Source: Fen-1364 sp049515135
GTDB lineage: Bacteria; Spirochaetota; Spirochaetia; SZUA-6; Fen-1364
DNA: 64,000 bases
Assembly (NCBI GenBank): GCA_049515135.1
Contig: JBEKUJ010000018.1
Coordinates: 1-64,000, forward strand
Reading direction: 5' to 3'
Shown here piece by piece: positions 1 to 7,026 of the stretch. A program made the translations under genes and the position numbers. The number at the start of each line of letters is the position of its first letter. Positions within the stretch are counted from its first letter, which is position 1. Under the pieces are notes generated by a model. The model was not told the origin of the DNA and did no database searches. It was given only the letters and a program-made list of their open reading frames with translations.

Positions 1-62
1 TCGATTACCATCTTCACAGCCTCAGCCTTTAGCTCGGCGCTGTATCTGCGTTGTTCTTTCAT
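1..62 (-). CDS. IS3/IS911-type transposase OrfA, N-terminal fragment cut by window edge
   Basis: The reverse strand from 62 downward encodes 20 codons, including RRYSAELKAEAV. This is the typical start of the helix-turn-helix OrfA subunit of IS3-family transposases, which binds the element's terminal repeats. The reading frame is open to the window edge, so completeness cannot be judged. It lies immediately upstream of integron-cassette DNA and probably marks an insertion sequence that interrupted the array. The family call rests on a short stretch but the pattern is characteristic. Confidence 0.6.
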   Translation of the reverse strand, partial: MKEQRRYSAELKAEAVKMVI

Positions 63-281
63 CGTTTCCTTTTCGCTCAATCACCTCATGCTACCGTGTC
101 TACCAAACTCAGCATAGGGCACCTTGAGAACCACCTCCTGATAAGGACCGCGATGCTGCTCGAGCCGTCGGACCAACCCATTTCGGTTCTTCGACCTCAA
201 TTTGACGCGATATGGAATGCCTTTGGCTACCCAAACTCCATCAACTATGATGGAGAGGGCAACTGGGCCCCGAAGCGATAG
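51..281 (+). pseudogene. Probable 3' remnant of a cassette gene
   Basis: An open frame ends at 281, only 14 bases before an attC site, which is the usual spacing for an integron cassette gene. The last part (about residues 35-76) reads like real protein, with LRPQFDAIWNAFGYPNS followed by INYDGEGNW. I associate this ending, without certainty, with the C-terminus of AlbA/Schlafen-like ATP-binding proteins. The first part overlaps the transposase start on the other strand, so the true N-terminus is probably lost to the insertion. No convincing ribosome binding site precedes the first ATG. The function is not assigned. Confidence 0.4.
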
Positions 282-295
282 CTGTGAGGGGGAGC

Positions 296-412
296 ATCTA
301 ACAAGTCGTTGAAGCCGACCCCTTAACACCCGGCTGAAAGTGGGGATTGGGAAACGTAAAGGCGGACGCGGCTGTGATGATGCGGCGGGGCGGCTTAAAC
401 TCTATGTTATGC
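296..412 (+). repeat. Integron attC recombination site 1
   Basis: The site begins with an R'' box ATCTAAC and continues with the L''-type core GTTGAAGCCGAC. It ends with the L'-type GGCGGCTTAA and an R' box GTTATGC (406-412). The two halves are imperfectly complementary, as needed for the folded bottom-strand substrate of an integron integrase. Length is 117 bp. It is similar along its whole length to the site at 2263-2378, as expected for sibling attC sites of one chromosomal integron. The orientation implies cassettes read on the plus strand and an integrase to the left of the window. Confidence 0.82.
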
Positions 413-829
413 ATGATCGGCATTTGGGCAACGTAAGGATCCGTGGCTTTGCCGCAATTCCTTGGATCATATCGCGCCGGGATCTTTGGCGGCCATTCCA
501 ACAACCTTGTGGTCGCTGACCTGTGACGTTCAGCCGGCAACGACATTGCCGGCAAAATGCGATAAAGTCCTTTCAGCCTTATTAAATGAGCATCGCCGCA
601 AGACTAGCTCGAGAGAAGCAAACCATTGATCTCATGATCTCGTGTATTGTCATGCCCACCATAAGATCAAAGGTACTTTGTGCGCAAACTGTCTTGACCT
701 TCTTGAATATGCTTATAAGAAAATCGATAAATGCCCATTCCCTGCAATTGGCATTTTCCTAGTCCGACAACTCTTTGCTTGCGGTAGGGCAGAACAAAGA
801 GATATGATGCATTCCTAGGAGGAAAAACG
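413..829. other. Non-coding leader of cassette 2
   Basis: About 417 bases between the first attC site and the next recognisable gene. I see no credible coding frame on either strand. A weak promoter-like pair (TTGACC near 693, AT-rich TTATAAG near 713) lies upstream of the broken gene at 830. Cassettes normally lack their own promoter, so this is only suggestive. Confidence 0.35.
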
Positions 830-1150
830 ATGAGAACGTAAGTCATTATCTGTCTGGCAATTCTTCTTGTGTTTGGGGCTTGGACGACGTTCGCGCAGAG
901 CAATGATGGTGCTGTCCTAAATGCCGTCAAAAACCTTCTTGATAGCGGCACCATCAAGACCGTCTGGGTAGGTATTGGCGGCAGCAACACAATCATGGGA
1001 GCGGCTCAGATTGCCGCGGTGAACTACGCGCAGTTCCCCGTATTGGTTGTGGAAAATCCAAAGTCCGGCTTCAAAGTTATGGTCGACATTTCGAGGACGG
1101 TAGGATACATGCTTGTCAAAGGAGCAGAACTATACATCTATCTCGAGTAG
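830..1150 (+). pseudogene. Small secreted protein gene with a stop at codon 4
   Basis: A strong Shine-Dalgarno (AGGAGG, 817-822) precedes ATG at 830. The frame reads MRT, TAA, then VIICLAILLVFGAWTTFAQ and continues open to 1150 (107 codons including the stop). The stretch on both sides of the stop forms a textbook Sec signal peptide with a TFA-Q cleavage site, so one base change (for example AAA to TAA) appears to have killed the gene. The mature part, about 85 residues, contains VWVGIGGSN and ends KGAELYIYLE; I do not recognise the family. Translation could restart at an internal ATG (869) but would lose most of the signal peptide. A sequencing error is the alternative. Confidence 0.55.
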
Positions 1151-1391
1151 CCCGTGCCCGGCGAACCCACGACTGAGAGATCGTGGGCAGCAACTGGCAC
1201 AAAGTCCATGGCCAACACCTCATGATTCAAAGGGCATGCGCGACTTGAGCCTAACAACCACCGACCTCGCCTCATAGGTCGGCCCCGCTTCTTTCGATGT
1301 AAGCCGAGGCTCCCCAAGAACACCGAAGGACGGAGTTCACTCGCAACCTCTGCAGCAGCAGGATGGTCCCGCAGGCTGCCATCGAAGTGAC

Positions 1392-1509
1392 GAATAACAT
1401 CTCGCTGAAGCTGACCCCTTAGGTGCGTCTCTGGATCGTCGGAGGGCTGTTCGCCGGGGTTCGCTTACGCGTTGCTGATTCGGCGGCGCAGCTTAGCTCG
1501 GCGTTGTAC
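1392..1509 (+). repeat. Integron attC recombination site 2 (degenerate)
   Basis: It has R''-like GAATAAC, the core GCTGAAGCTGACCCCTTA (matching TTGAAGCCGACCCCTTA of site 1), L'-like GCAGCTTAGCTC and R'-like GTTGTAC (1503-1509). Length is 118 bp, nearly equal to the other two sites. Several core positions differ, so recombination activity may be reduced. It separates the broken cassette gene on its left from the small secreted-protein gene on its right. Confidence 0.62.
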
Positions 1510-1630
1510 GGCCCCATGAAACATTCCATTTGGGCCGGTCTTTCAAGAGAGAGCTCTTGACGTCGCAAGGCGGCGGTGCCTACGATTCCATATGGACACC
1601 TGTTCTATGCCAAAAGGGGGGGATAGGGAA

Positions 1631-1981
1631 ATGAAAAAGCTGCTAATTGGGAGCATGATGCTCGCCATTTCCGTTCTGCCTACCTTTGCAGCGGACTTCA
1701 AAGGCTATTCGGCCGGTGCATTCAACCAGTATTTCCCGGACATTCAGCCGAAACATGTTGAGCTCTTTGTCTTGTTTGCGAAGCCGGGAAGTAAGTGGCT
1801 CGTAAACCAAGATGTACCCAATTCAGGCGTGGCTACCATAGTTGTAGATAAATCAGAGGCATTTACGGTAATGAGAACCACGGCCGAGAAGTACGCTGAC
1901 GCCAATGGCTATAAGAATTGCGCCGCCTCGAATGTCACGATCTTACAGCTCGCGGTGCTCGCCGATCTGTTGTTCTGGTAG
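1631..1981 (+). CDS. Small secreted cassette-encoded protein
   Basis: A protein of 116 residues starting at MKKLLIGSMMLAISVLPTFA, a classical Sec signal peptide with probable cleavage after TFA. An upstream in-frame ATG at 1592 is possible, but starting at 1631 places the signal peptide at the N-terminus. The mature portion of about 95 residues contains FAKPGSKWLVNQDVPNSG and one Cys near the C-terminus. I recognise no family. It occupies an integron cassette between attC sites 2 and 3, with about 280 bases of untranslated DNA behind it. Secreted or periplasmic proteins of unknown function are frequent cassette cargo. Confidence 0.6.
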   Translation: MKKLLIGSMMLAISVLPTFAADFKGYSAGAFNQYFPDIQPKHVELFVLFAKPGSKWLVNQDVPNSGVATIVVDKSEAFTVMRTTAEKYADANGYKNCAASNVTILQLAVLADLLFW

Positions 1982-2262
1982 CCGTTATGTTGTGATAGTT
2001 GGGCTTTGGCGGAGGAACACGGTCCATAAGAGAAAGCCAATCCAAAGAGCCTGAACGGCTCTTAATGTGGCCAAATCGTCCAGCCGGGGGCTTGACACCT
2101 TTCCAGGCGCACGAAACGCGTTGTATGCGATGTCCCCCGAAGCGACAAAAGCTGCCGTAGAACCCCGATTTCGGCAAGACCGAATAGACCAAAGCATGGC
2201 TCCCCCCAGTCACGGTGCCAAACTTCTCCTACAACTTACATACTCTCTCGATAGGCAAGCGG

Positions 2263-2378
2263 GGCTAACAAGTCTTTGAAGCCGACCCCTATACGGCCGG
2301 CTTCTAGTAGGGTATTGGAATCGTAAATGCAGCCGCGGCTGGGCTGATACTGCGGGGCGGCTTAACTCTATGTTATGA
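2263..2378 (+). repeat. Integron attC recombination site 3
   Basis: It runs from R'' GGCTAAC, through the core TTTGAAGCCGACCCCTA, to L' GGGGCGGCTTAACTC and R' GTTATGA (2372-2378). It is 116 bp and alignable end to end with site 1, including the central region. This is the last clear attC in the window: the next gene is on the opposite strand and no further site was found, so the array may end here. Confidence 0.82.
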
Positions 2379-2406
2379 CGCGCTTGGAAATATCAGAGGT
2401 GCTTTC

Positions 2407-3138
2407 CTACCTTCCATAAACGGAAATGTGTGTACTACTGGTCGACTTGAAAGGCTCTCGGTTCCAACCTCCCCACCTTTGCTTCAAACGGAGCCCTGCA
2501 ACACATGCCATAAGGTCAAGCTCTGCAGGCCATGCGTACCGCTGGACTACCGGATTCAGGCGGACGCCTGCCGCAGACAGAGACAGGTGACTCTCCTCGA
2601 TCATCTGCGTCGACGTGTCGTGGCGGAGCACATCTAGCCGGACCTCTTCGACCAGAATAGCCTCCGCATTCACATGTTGATCATTCTGCAAACGACAAAG
2701 AAATGTTGGAACGAATGCTTCTACCACGAAGGAACCTTCCTCAGTAAGATGACGCGCTACATTCTGAAAGCAACGGACTTGGTCATCCTGGGTCAACAGG
2801 TTAAACAGCGAGTTCCACACCACGAAGATCAGGCGGTAATTGCCCTCCACCGGCACATCGGCAAAGTCGCCGACCGTCACCGGAATCTCTTTGCCACCAG
2901 GTTTGGTCCGCAACTGGGCAATCATTGCAGCTGAAATGTCAATGCCGTCGACACGGATGCCCCGAGCGGCAAGAGGTAGCGCAATCCGACCGGCCCCAAT
3001 GGCAAGTTCCAGTGCAGGACCGCGACCCGCAAGTTGCTCAAGGAACGTTACTGCAACGACTTCATCGCCACGTTCGACATCCCTGTACGTCTGAGCGACG
3101 CTGTTAGCAAAGCTCATGATTGGTTTGTAATCTTTCAT
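2407..3138 (-). CDS. Class I SAM-dependent methyltransferase
   Basis: A protein of 243 residues with a Rossmann-type methyltransferase core. Motif I is ALELAIGAGRIALPLAARG (about residues 42-60), followed by the acidic loop VDGIDIS and motif IV-like LIFVVWNSLFNLL (about 104-116). The substrate cannot be told from sequence. A good Shine-Dalgarno (AAGGAG) precedes the ATG. It points against the cassette orientation, and its stop lies just inside the third attC. It is therefore either a reversed cassette gene or the first gene beyond the array. Confidence 0.75.
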   Translation of the reverse strand: MKDYKPIMSFANSVAQTYRDVERGDEVVAVTFLEQLAGRGPALELAIGAGRIALPLAARGIRVDGIDISAAMIAQLRTKPGGKEIPVTVGDFADVPVEGNYRLIFVVWNSLFNLLTQDDQVRCFQNVARHLTEEGSFVVEAFVPTFLCRLQNDQHVNAEAILVEEVRLDVLRHDTSTQMIEESHLSLSAAGVRLNPVVQRYAWPAELDLMACVAGLRLKQRWGGWNREPFKSTSSTHISVYGR

Positions 3139-3498
3139 GGTTAGTAGGCTCCTTGTTCGACAACTACAACGTCAACGCCCCAGCGCCTCTTAATGTAGAA
3201 CAAAGAAATAGAATTTGGCAAAAGATTCTTCAAGATTGATTTTAACTTGGAACGGAAAGAGCTCTTGGGGTAGGCGGCGCGTCATAACATCTATAACAGC
3301 GCCCGCGTCAAGAAAATAGTCCTGCTCCTTTCCTCCTTTTCCTCCTGAGGTCGATTGAGCCAGTCTTGCCGGAAACATCTATGCGCCCCCATTGGGGCAT
3401 GATCACCTTCAGCAGGGGTGTCACAATCAAGTCGCACGCGCTCCTGCTACTGCGGCGAGCCTTTACTGAGATCGTAGTACGACTTTGAGGAGGAAGTA
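3139..3498. other. Intergenic region, no confident gene
   Basis: This lies between the divergent methyltransferase and VOC genes. A 62-codon minus-strand frame (3190-3378) has no ribosome binding site and no recognisable motif, so I do not call it. A small hairpin (GCCCC-CATT-GGGGC with flanking ATG/CAT pairing, 3381-3400) is present. The stretch TACTGCGGCGAGCC near 3453 faintly resembles an attC 3' half, but no matching 5' half is found. Confidence 0.3.
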
Positions 3499-3954
3499 AT
3501 GCATCCAGGTATCAAGTATGTTCACACAAATCTTGTGGCGAGGGATTGGAAAAAGCTTGCGAAGTTCTATGTCAAAGTGTTTGGCTGCAAGACGAAGCCC
3601 CCGGGACGGAATCTGAAAGGAAGCTGGCTCGACAGCCTGACGACTGTCAAGAATGCGCATGCTGAAGGAATCCACCTCATCCTGCCGGGATATGGGAAGG
3701 ACGGCCCAACACTGGAGATATTTCAATATTCGCCAAAAGCCGCAAGCGCTGTTCCGAGAGTGAACAGACCAGGGTACGGACACATTGCCTTTGCTGTAGA
3801 GAACGTAAAGCAGGCACTGACAAAGGTGAAGAAGTATGGTGGAGGTTCGGTCGGAGAGATGATATCGACCGAAATCCGAGGAGTTGGCAGTATGGAAGTG
3901 GTCTACGCAAGAGATCCCGAAAACAATATTATCGAACTGCAGAAATGGGAATGA
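3499..3954 (+). CDS. VOC (glyoxalase/bleomycin-resistance) family protein
   Basis: A protein of 151 residues with the vicinal-oxygen-chelate fold pattern. It starts GIKYVHTNLVARDWKKLAKFY, has a second module GYGHIAFAVENVKQAL at about residues 94-109, and ends DPENNIIELQKWE, the usual metal-site glutamate strand. Family members are metal-dependent lyases, dioxygenases or resistance proteins; the substrate is unknown. The start is fixed by a strong AGGAGG seven bases upstream of ATG. The gene is followed after 37 bases by a flavoprotein gene on the same strand, so the two may be cotranscribed. Confidence 0.8.
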   Translation: MHPGIKYVHTNLVARDWKKLAKFYVKVFGCKTKPPGRNLKGSWLDSLTTVKNAHAEGIHLILPGYGKDGPTLEIFQYSPKAASAVPRVNRPGYGHIAFAVENVKQALTKVKKYGGGSVGEMISTEIRGVGSMEVVYARDPENNIIELQKWE

Positions 3955-3991
3955 ATGTCGTTCATCCTTATTCACATTTTGGAGGGCATCT

Positions 3992-4807
3992 ATGGAATTG
4001 TCGCCGAGTGTCATTGGCATCGTGGGCAGCCCAAATCGTGAAGGTCGCACGTTCAAGCTCGTCAGTTCGGCTCTTCGTGGTGCGGCGCAAGCAGGAGCAG
4101 CCACAGAGTTGATCCACCTCGGCGACCACGTCGTGCTGGCCTGCAAAGATTGCCTTCCCTGGGTTTGTGCGTCCAACCGGAAATGCAGCTACGAGGACGC
4201 TGCCTTCGAGTTTCTCAGCGAAAAGCTTCACTCCTGCAGTGCTCTCGTTCTCGGGAGCCCGGTCTACTGGTCGGACACGAGCGGCATGATGCGATACTTC
4301 TTTCCGAAGTTGTTCCGTGTCTTTGCCCGCTCTGCCCCCTTCCAGGGGCTTCCCGCCTTCGGGATCGGCGTTGCGGGAGGGACTGGCAACGGACTGTTGA
4401 CCGGCCTTCGCCCTTTGTATCACTTCTTTCAGATTATGCAGATGAGAGCTTTGGAACCGCTCCCGGTTACCCGCTTCAATTTTGACTCCTGTCTAGAGAA
4501 AGCCGCTCAGCTCGGAGCAAAGCTCGTAGAGATGACTTGGAAACTCTGCCCATTTGAGAGTACTGAAGAGCGCCTCTTGTGGTACGACAGTCTCCCATAT
4601 CTGAATGCTAGCCGAATGGAAGAACGGAGACTGTTAGCTGATATGACCGTTGCCTCGGTGCCCAGCGAAGAAGGAGACGTTCTTGCACGGAGGCTGGTCG
4701 AATCCGAGCAATTGAAGCTAGCAGGTCGGATCAAGGAAATGGCGGCTGAGGTGTCGAGTGTCTACGACGCAGCCGTGAATGCCTTTGAGAAGCAAGGCAA
4801 GCGATAG
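3992..4807 (+). CDS. NADPH-dependent FMN reductase / flavodoxin-fold flavoprotein
   Basis: A protein of 271 residues. The N-terminal flavodoxin-like fold shows GIVGSPNREGRTFKLV (FMN phosphate loop, about 9-24), a Cys-containing stretch CKDCLPWVC, and GSPVYWSDTSGMMRYFF, a hallmark of this oxidoreductase family. The Cys spacing recalls iron-sulfur flavoproteins but is not a complete classical motif. The C-terminal 70 residues are helical and charged. The ATG at 3992 follows TTTGGAGGGC, and longer in-frame starts would overlap the VOC gene. Likely role: reduction of quinones, metals or nitro compounds; substrate unknown. Confidence 0.78.
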   Translation: MELSPSVIGIVGSPNREGRTFKLVSSALRGAAQAGAATELIHLGDHVVLACKDCLPWVCASNRKCSYEDAAFEFLSEKLHSCSALVLGSPVYWSDTSGMMRYFFPKLFRVFARSAPFQGLPAFGIGVAGGTGNGLLTGLRPLYHFFQIMQMRALEPLPVTRFNFDSCLEKAAQLGAKLVEMTWKLCPFESTEERLLWYDSLPYLNASRMEERRLLADMTVASVPSEEGDVLARRLVESEQLKLAGRIKEMAAEVSSVYDAAVNAFEKQGKR

Positions 4808-4880
4808 CCATGGCGAGCCGGAAGGCGAAACCCAGCCAATGCGGCTGCCCAACAAGCACCTCACTCTGGAAATCCTCTTC

Positions 4881-4950
4881 GCCGGTCCAGCCATTTTCTA
4901 GATTCTTCATCTGCCGCGAAATAACAATCAACGCGACATGGCGGACCGGC
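4881..4950. repeat. Imperfect inverted repeat between flavoprotein and nitroreductase genes
   Basis: GCCGGTCC-A-GCCAT (4881-4894) pairs with ATGGC-GGACCGGC (4938-4950). This gives an 8 + 5 bp stem with one bulged A and a loop of about 43 bases. It sits 30 bases upstream of the nitroreductase ATG. It could be an mRNA structure or protein site. It resembles attC-type folded DNA only in having an extrahelical base and lacks the AAC/GTT boxes. Confidence 0.4.
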
Positions 4951-4980
4951 CGCAGATAATCCAGAATCGAGGAGGGAAAT

Positions 4981-5551
4981 ATGGCCCACAAAACGCTCTT
5001 CGTCTTTTTTCTCCTTGCGCTCAATCTCTCGGCCATGGGCTTTGGCCAGTCCCAGAACTCCGACATCGCCAACTTCATCTCTTCTGCTCTCAAACAAGTC
5101 CTTTACAACTGCGCCCGTCAATCCAAAGGACCTTGAATTGATTTTGCGATGTGGCGTGCGGGCTCCTAGCGCGAGGAACAGTCAGCCTTGGCATTTCACA
5201 GTGATCAAGGACTTGGAGACCATGAGAAAGATTGTCCCCGACGCGCTGGAGGGGAACATCCTTATCATCATCTCCGGCCTGGATCAGGGTGATCACGCCG
5301 CGGCCGTCGCCTTCGATTGCGCCTTGGCGACCGAGAACATGTACCTGGCCGCGCAATCCCTCGGCCTTGGTTCACACATCTATACGGGACCAATCGCGAA
5401 TCTCAATGCGAAGTACAGGGACATCGTTGGCGTGCCGGCTGGCTTTCTGGGCGTTGCGATTCTCAAGATTGGGAACATAGAACAAAAGGCAGACGCGGTA
5501 TCCTCGGCCTCTGTGCGAAAGACCGAATCCGATCTCATCACCTACCACTAA
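4981..5551 (+). pseudogene. Exported nitroreductase-family gene with a frameshift
   Basis: A strong ribosome binding site (GAGGAGGGAAAT) precedes ATG at 4981. The first frame encodes a signal peptide (MAHKTLFVFFLLALNLSAMG) and about 16 further residues, then runs into a stop at 5134-5136. The +1 frame carries the rest: NKSFTTAPVNPKDLE, then the flavin-binding hallmark GVRAPSARNSQPWHFTVI, and AAQSLGLGSHIYTGP, ending at 5551. An extra base (or loss of two) between about 5075 and 5095 would explain this. Restored, the protein would be about 190 residues, normal for small FMN nitroreductases. It is either a recent pseudogene or a sequencing error. Confidence 0.7.
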
Positions 5552-5703
5552 TCATGCCTTCAGCGAAAGTGGACAAGACTCACGGCAAGAGCGGCTCAGT
5601 GGTTTAGCATGAGCCTTGAGTTGCGCCAGAAGAGGTGACGGCGCACTGCAAAACGACCCAGACAGACAATTAGCGATTCGACAGAGGCTTTATGCATGTC
5701 GGG

Positions 5704-6480
5704 TCAGGTGCTGTCCTTTCCGATCACGAACCTGAGGAAATCGAACGAAATGCCCTCGAGCAGCGAGCAGTGAAATCTCTCCCCGTTCCTTTCGACAATC
5801 GTAAGGGTCTGATCATGTCGAGGTCCGACGGGCACGACCATGCGTCCGTCACGGGCAGAAAGCTGCGGAGCAAGACCACTCAGTTGATCAAGCTTTGAAA
5901 CCGACGCTGCAATGATAATCGCGTCAAAAGGCGCTTTCGCAGCCATTCCTTTCCCGCCGTTGCCCCAGAATACCTCGACGTGGCCCCGCCCTGGAAAGAT
6001 CCTCCTAAGCTCAAGGTAACGCCTTGCGGATTCTTGCCGGCTTTTGGTGCTCCTTCGATCCATCTTGTAGCCAAGGCGGGCAAGAATCGCGGCGGCGGTT
6101 TCCGCCACGGAGCGATCAATCTCGATTGTGAATACTCGTGCGCCCATTTCCGAAAGCACGGCCGTTTGGTATCCAGTCCCAGTGCCGATTTCCAAGACGC
6201 GGGAACCTTTCACGACACCGGCATGGAATATCATCCGGGCGATCACCGAGGGAGCCGAAGTAGTCAGACCGCCAAGAGTCGGCAACGCGCAGTCAGCGTA
6301 TGCGAGCGTTTTGTAACCCTGATTGACAAAGAGGTGCCGGGGAACCGCCCTTAACGCAGATAGAATTGCCGGGTTTCTGTAAATGTCGGGAAAGTTCTGC
6401 ACTACTCGCTCTTCGAGCAAAGAAATGTTTCGTTTGTAGGATGCGAGGTCGTCTTCGGAAAGAACTAGCTCCCAAGACAT
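5704..6480 (-). CDS. pcm: Protein-L-isoaspartate O-methyltransferase family protein
   Basis: A protein of 258 residues. It repairs isoaspartyl residues by SAM-dependent methylation in the characterised family. Motifs: VPRHLFV (about 46-52), the SAM loop VLEIGTGTGYQTAVL (about 95-109), and NGGKG plus APFDAIIIAAS before the C-terminal beta region LVPVGPR-like (VVPVGPRHDQ). About 20 residues, rich in Arg and Lys (MDRRSTKSRQESARRYLEL), are inserted between the SAM-binding core and NGGKG, longer than typical. I chose ATG 6480 because GGAG lies six bases upstream; another ATG lies four codons earlier. It converges on the nitroreductase gene. Confidence 0.82.
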   Translation of the reverse strand: MSWELVLSEDDLASYKRNISLLEERVVQNFPDIYRNPAILSALRAVPRHLFVNQGYKTLAYADCALPTLGGLTTSAPSVIARMIFHAGVVKGSRVLEIGTGTGYQTAVLSEMGARVFTIEIDRSVAETAAAILARLGYKMDRRSTKSRQESARRYLELRRIFPGRGHVEVFWGNGGKGMAAKAPFDAIIIAASVSKLDQLSGLAPQLSARDGRMVVPVGPRHDQTLTIVERNGERFHCSLLEGISFDFLRFVIGKDST

Positions 6481-6642
6481 ATTCCGCTCCATGCAGATAT
6501 GTCAGGAAAATGTTTTTCCTGGCCATAGTCGGTTGCACACGTCACTGTGGCCCCGTCTTCCTGAGATGGCAAGGCGTCTTTTTATCGTTGGCAATAGAAG
6601 ACATTAAGACTATGAAGTACCATAAAGACGAAGGAGGATGTT

Positions 6643-6927
6643 ATGGCAACGTTTTTGATGTTCGGGAAGTATTCGGCGACCGCAATCAAGGCAATCAGCA
6701 CAACCAGAACCAAGAAAGCCGAGGCGATCATCGCCAAGCTCGGCGGAAAAGTCTTGTCAATGTACGCGCTCATGGGCGAGCAAGATCTGATGCTTGTTGT
6801 CGAGTTGCCGGGAATCGAGGACGCGATGAAGGCGTCTGTCGCTCTCGCGCGGGCGAGTGGGATTAGCTTCACCACATGTCCTGCTGTCACTGTCGAGACC
6901 TTTGACAAAATCGTTACCAAGCGCTAG
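6643..6927 (+). CDS. GYD-domain protein
   Basis: A small 94-residue protein matching the GYD family pattern: MATFLMFGKYSATAIKAIS at the N-terminus, AIIAKLGGKVLSMYALMGEQD in the middle, then ELPGIEDAMKASVALARA. Family members have an alpha-beta ferredoxin-like fold and no established biochemical role. The start is fixed by GAAGGAGG eight bases upstream. It stands alone, divergent from the pcm-like gene. Confidence 0.78.
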   Translation: MATFLMFGKYSATAIKAISTTRTKKAEAIIAKLGGKVLSMYALMGEQDLMLVVELPGIEDAMKASVALARASGISFTTCPAVTVETFDKIVTKR

Positions 6928-7026
6928 AGCGAGGGTTTTCGTAGTTCTGGACTGTATTTTCGTCTGACGCTTCCTTGAGCCCCCAAAATCGGTGCCGGAC
7001 GAAGACATTCTTCTGACTCCTCGTCG

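Noticed and set aside
3190..3378. 62-codon minus-strand frame as a gene
   Set aside because: No ribosome binding site, no motif, and placed in the divergent promoter region of two better genes.
3440..3485. Partial resemblance to an attC 3' half (TACTGCGGCGAGCC and following)
   Set aside because: No matching 5' half with an AAC box about 117 bases upstream, and the R' box is not of the GTT type.
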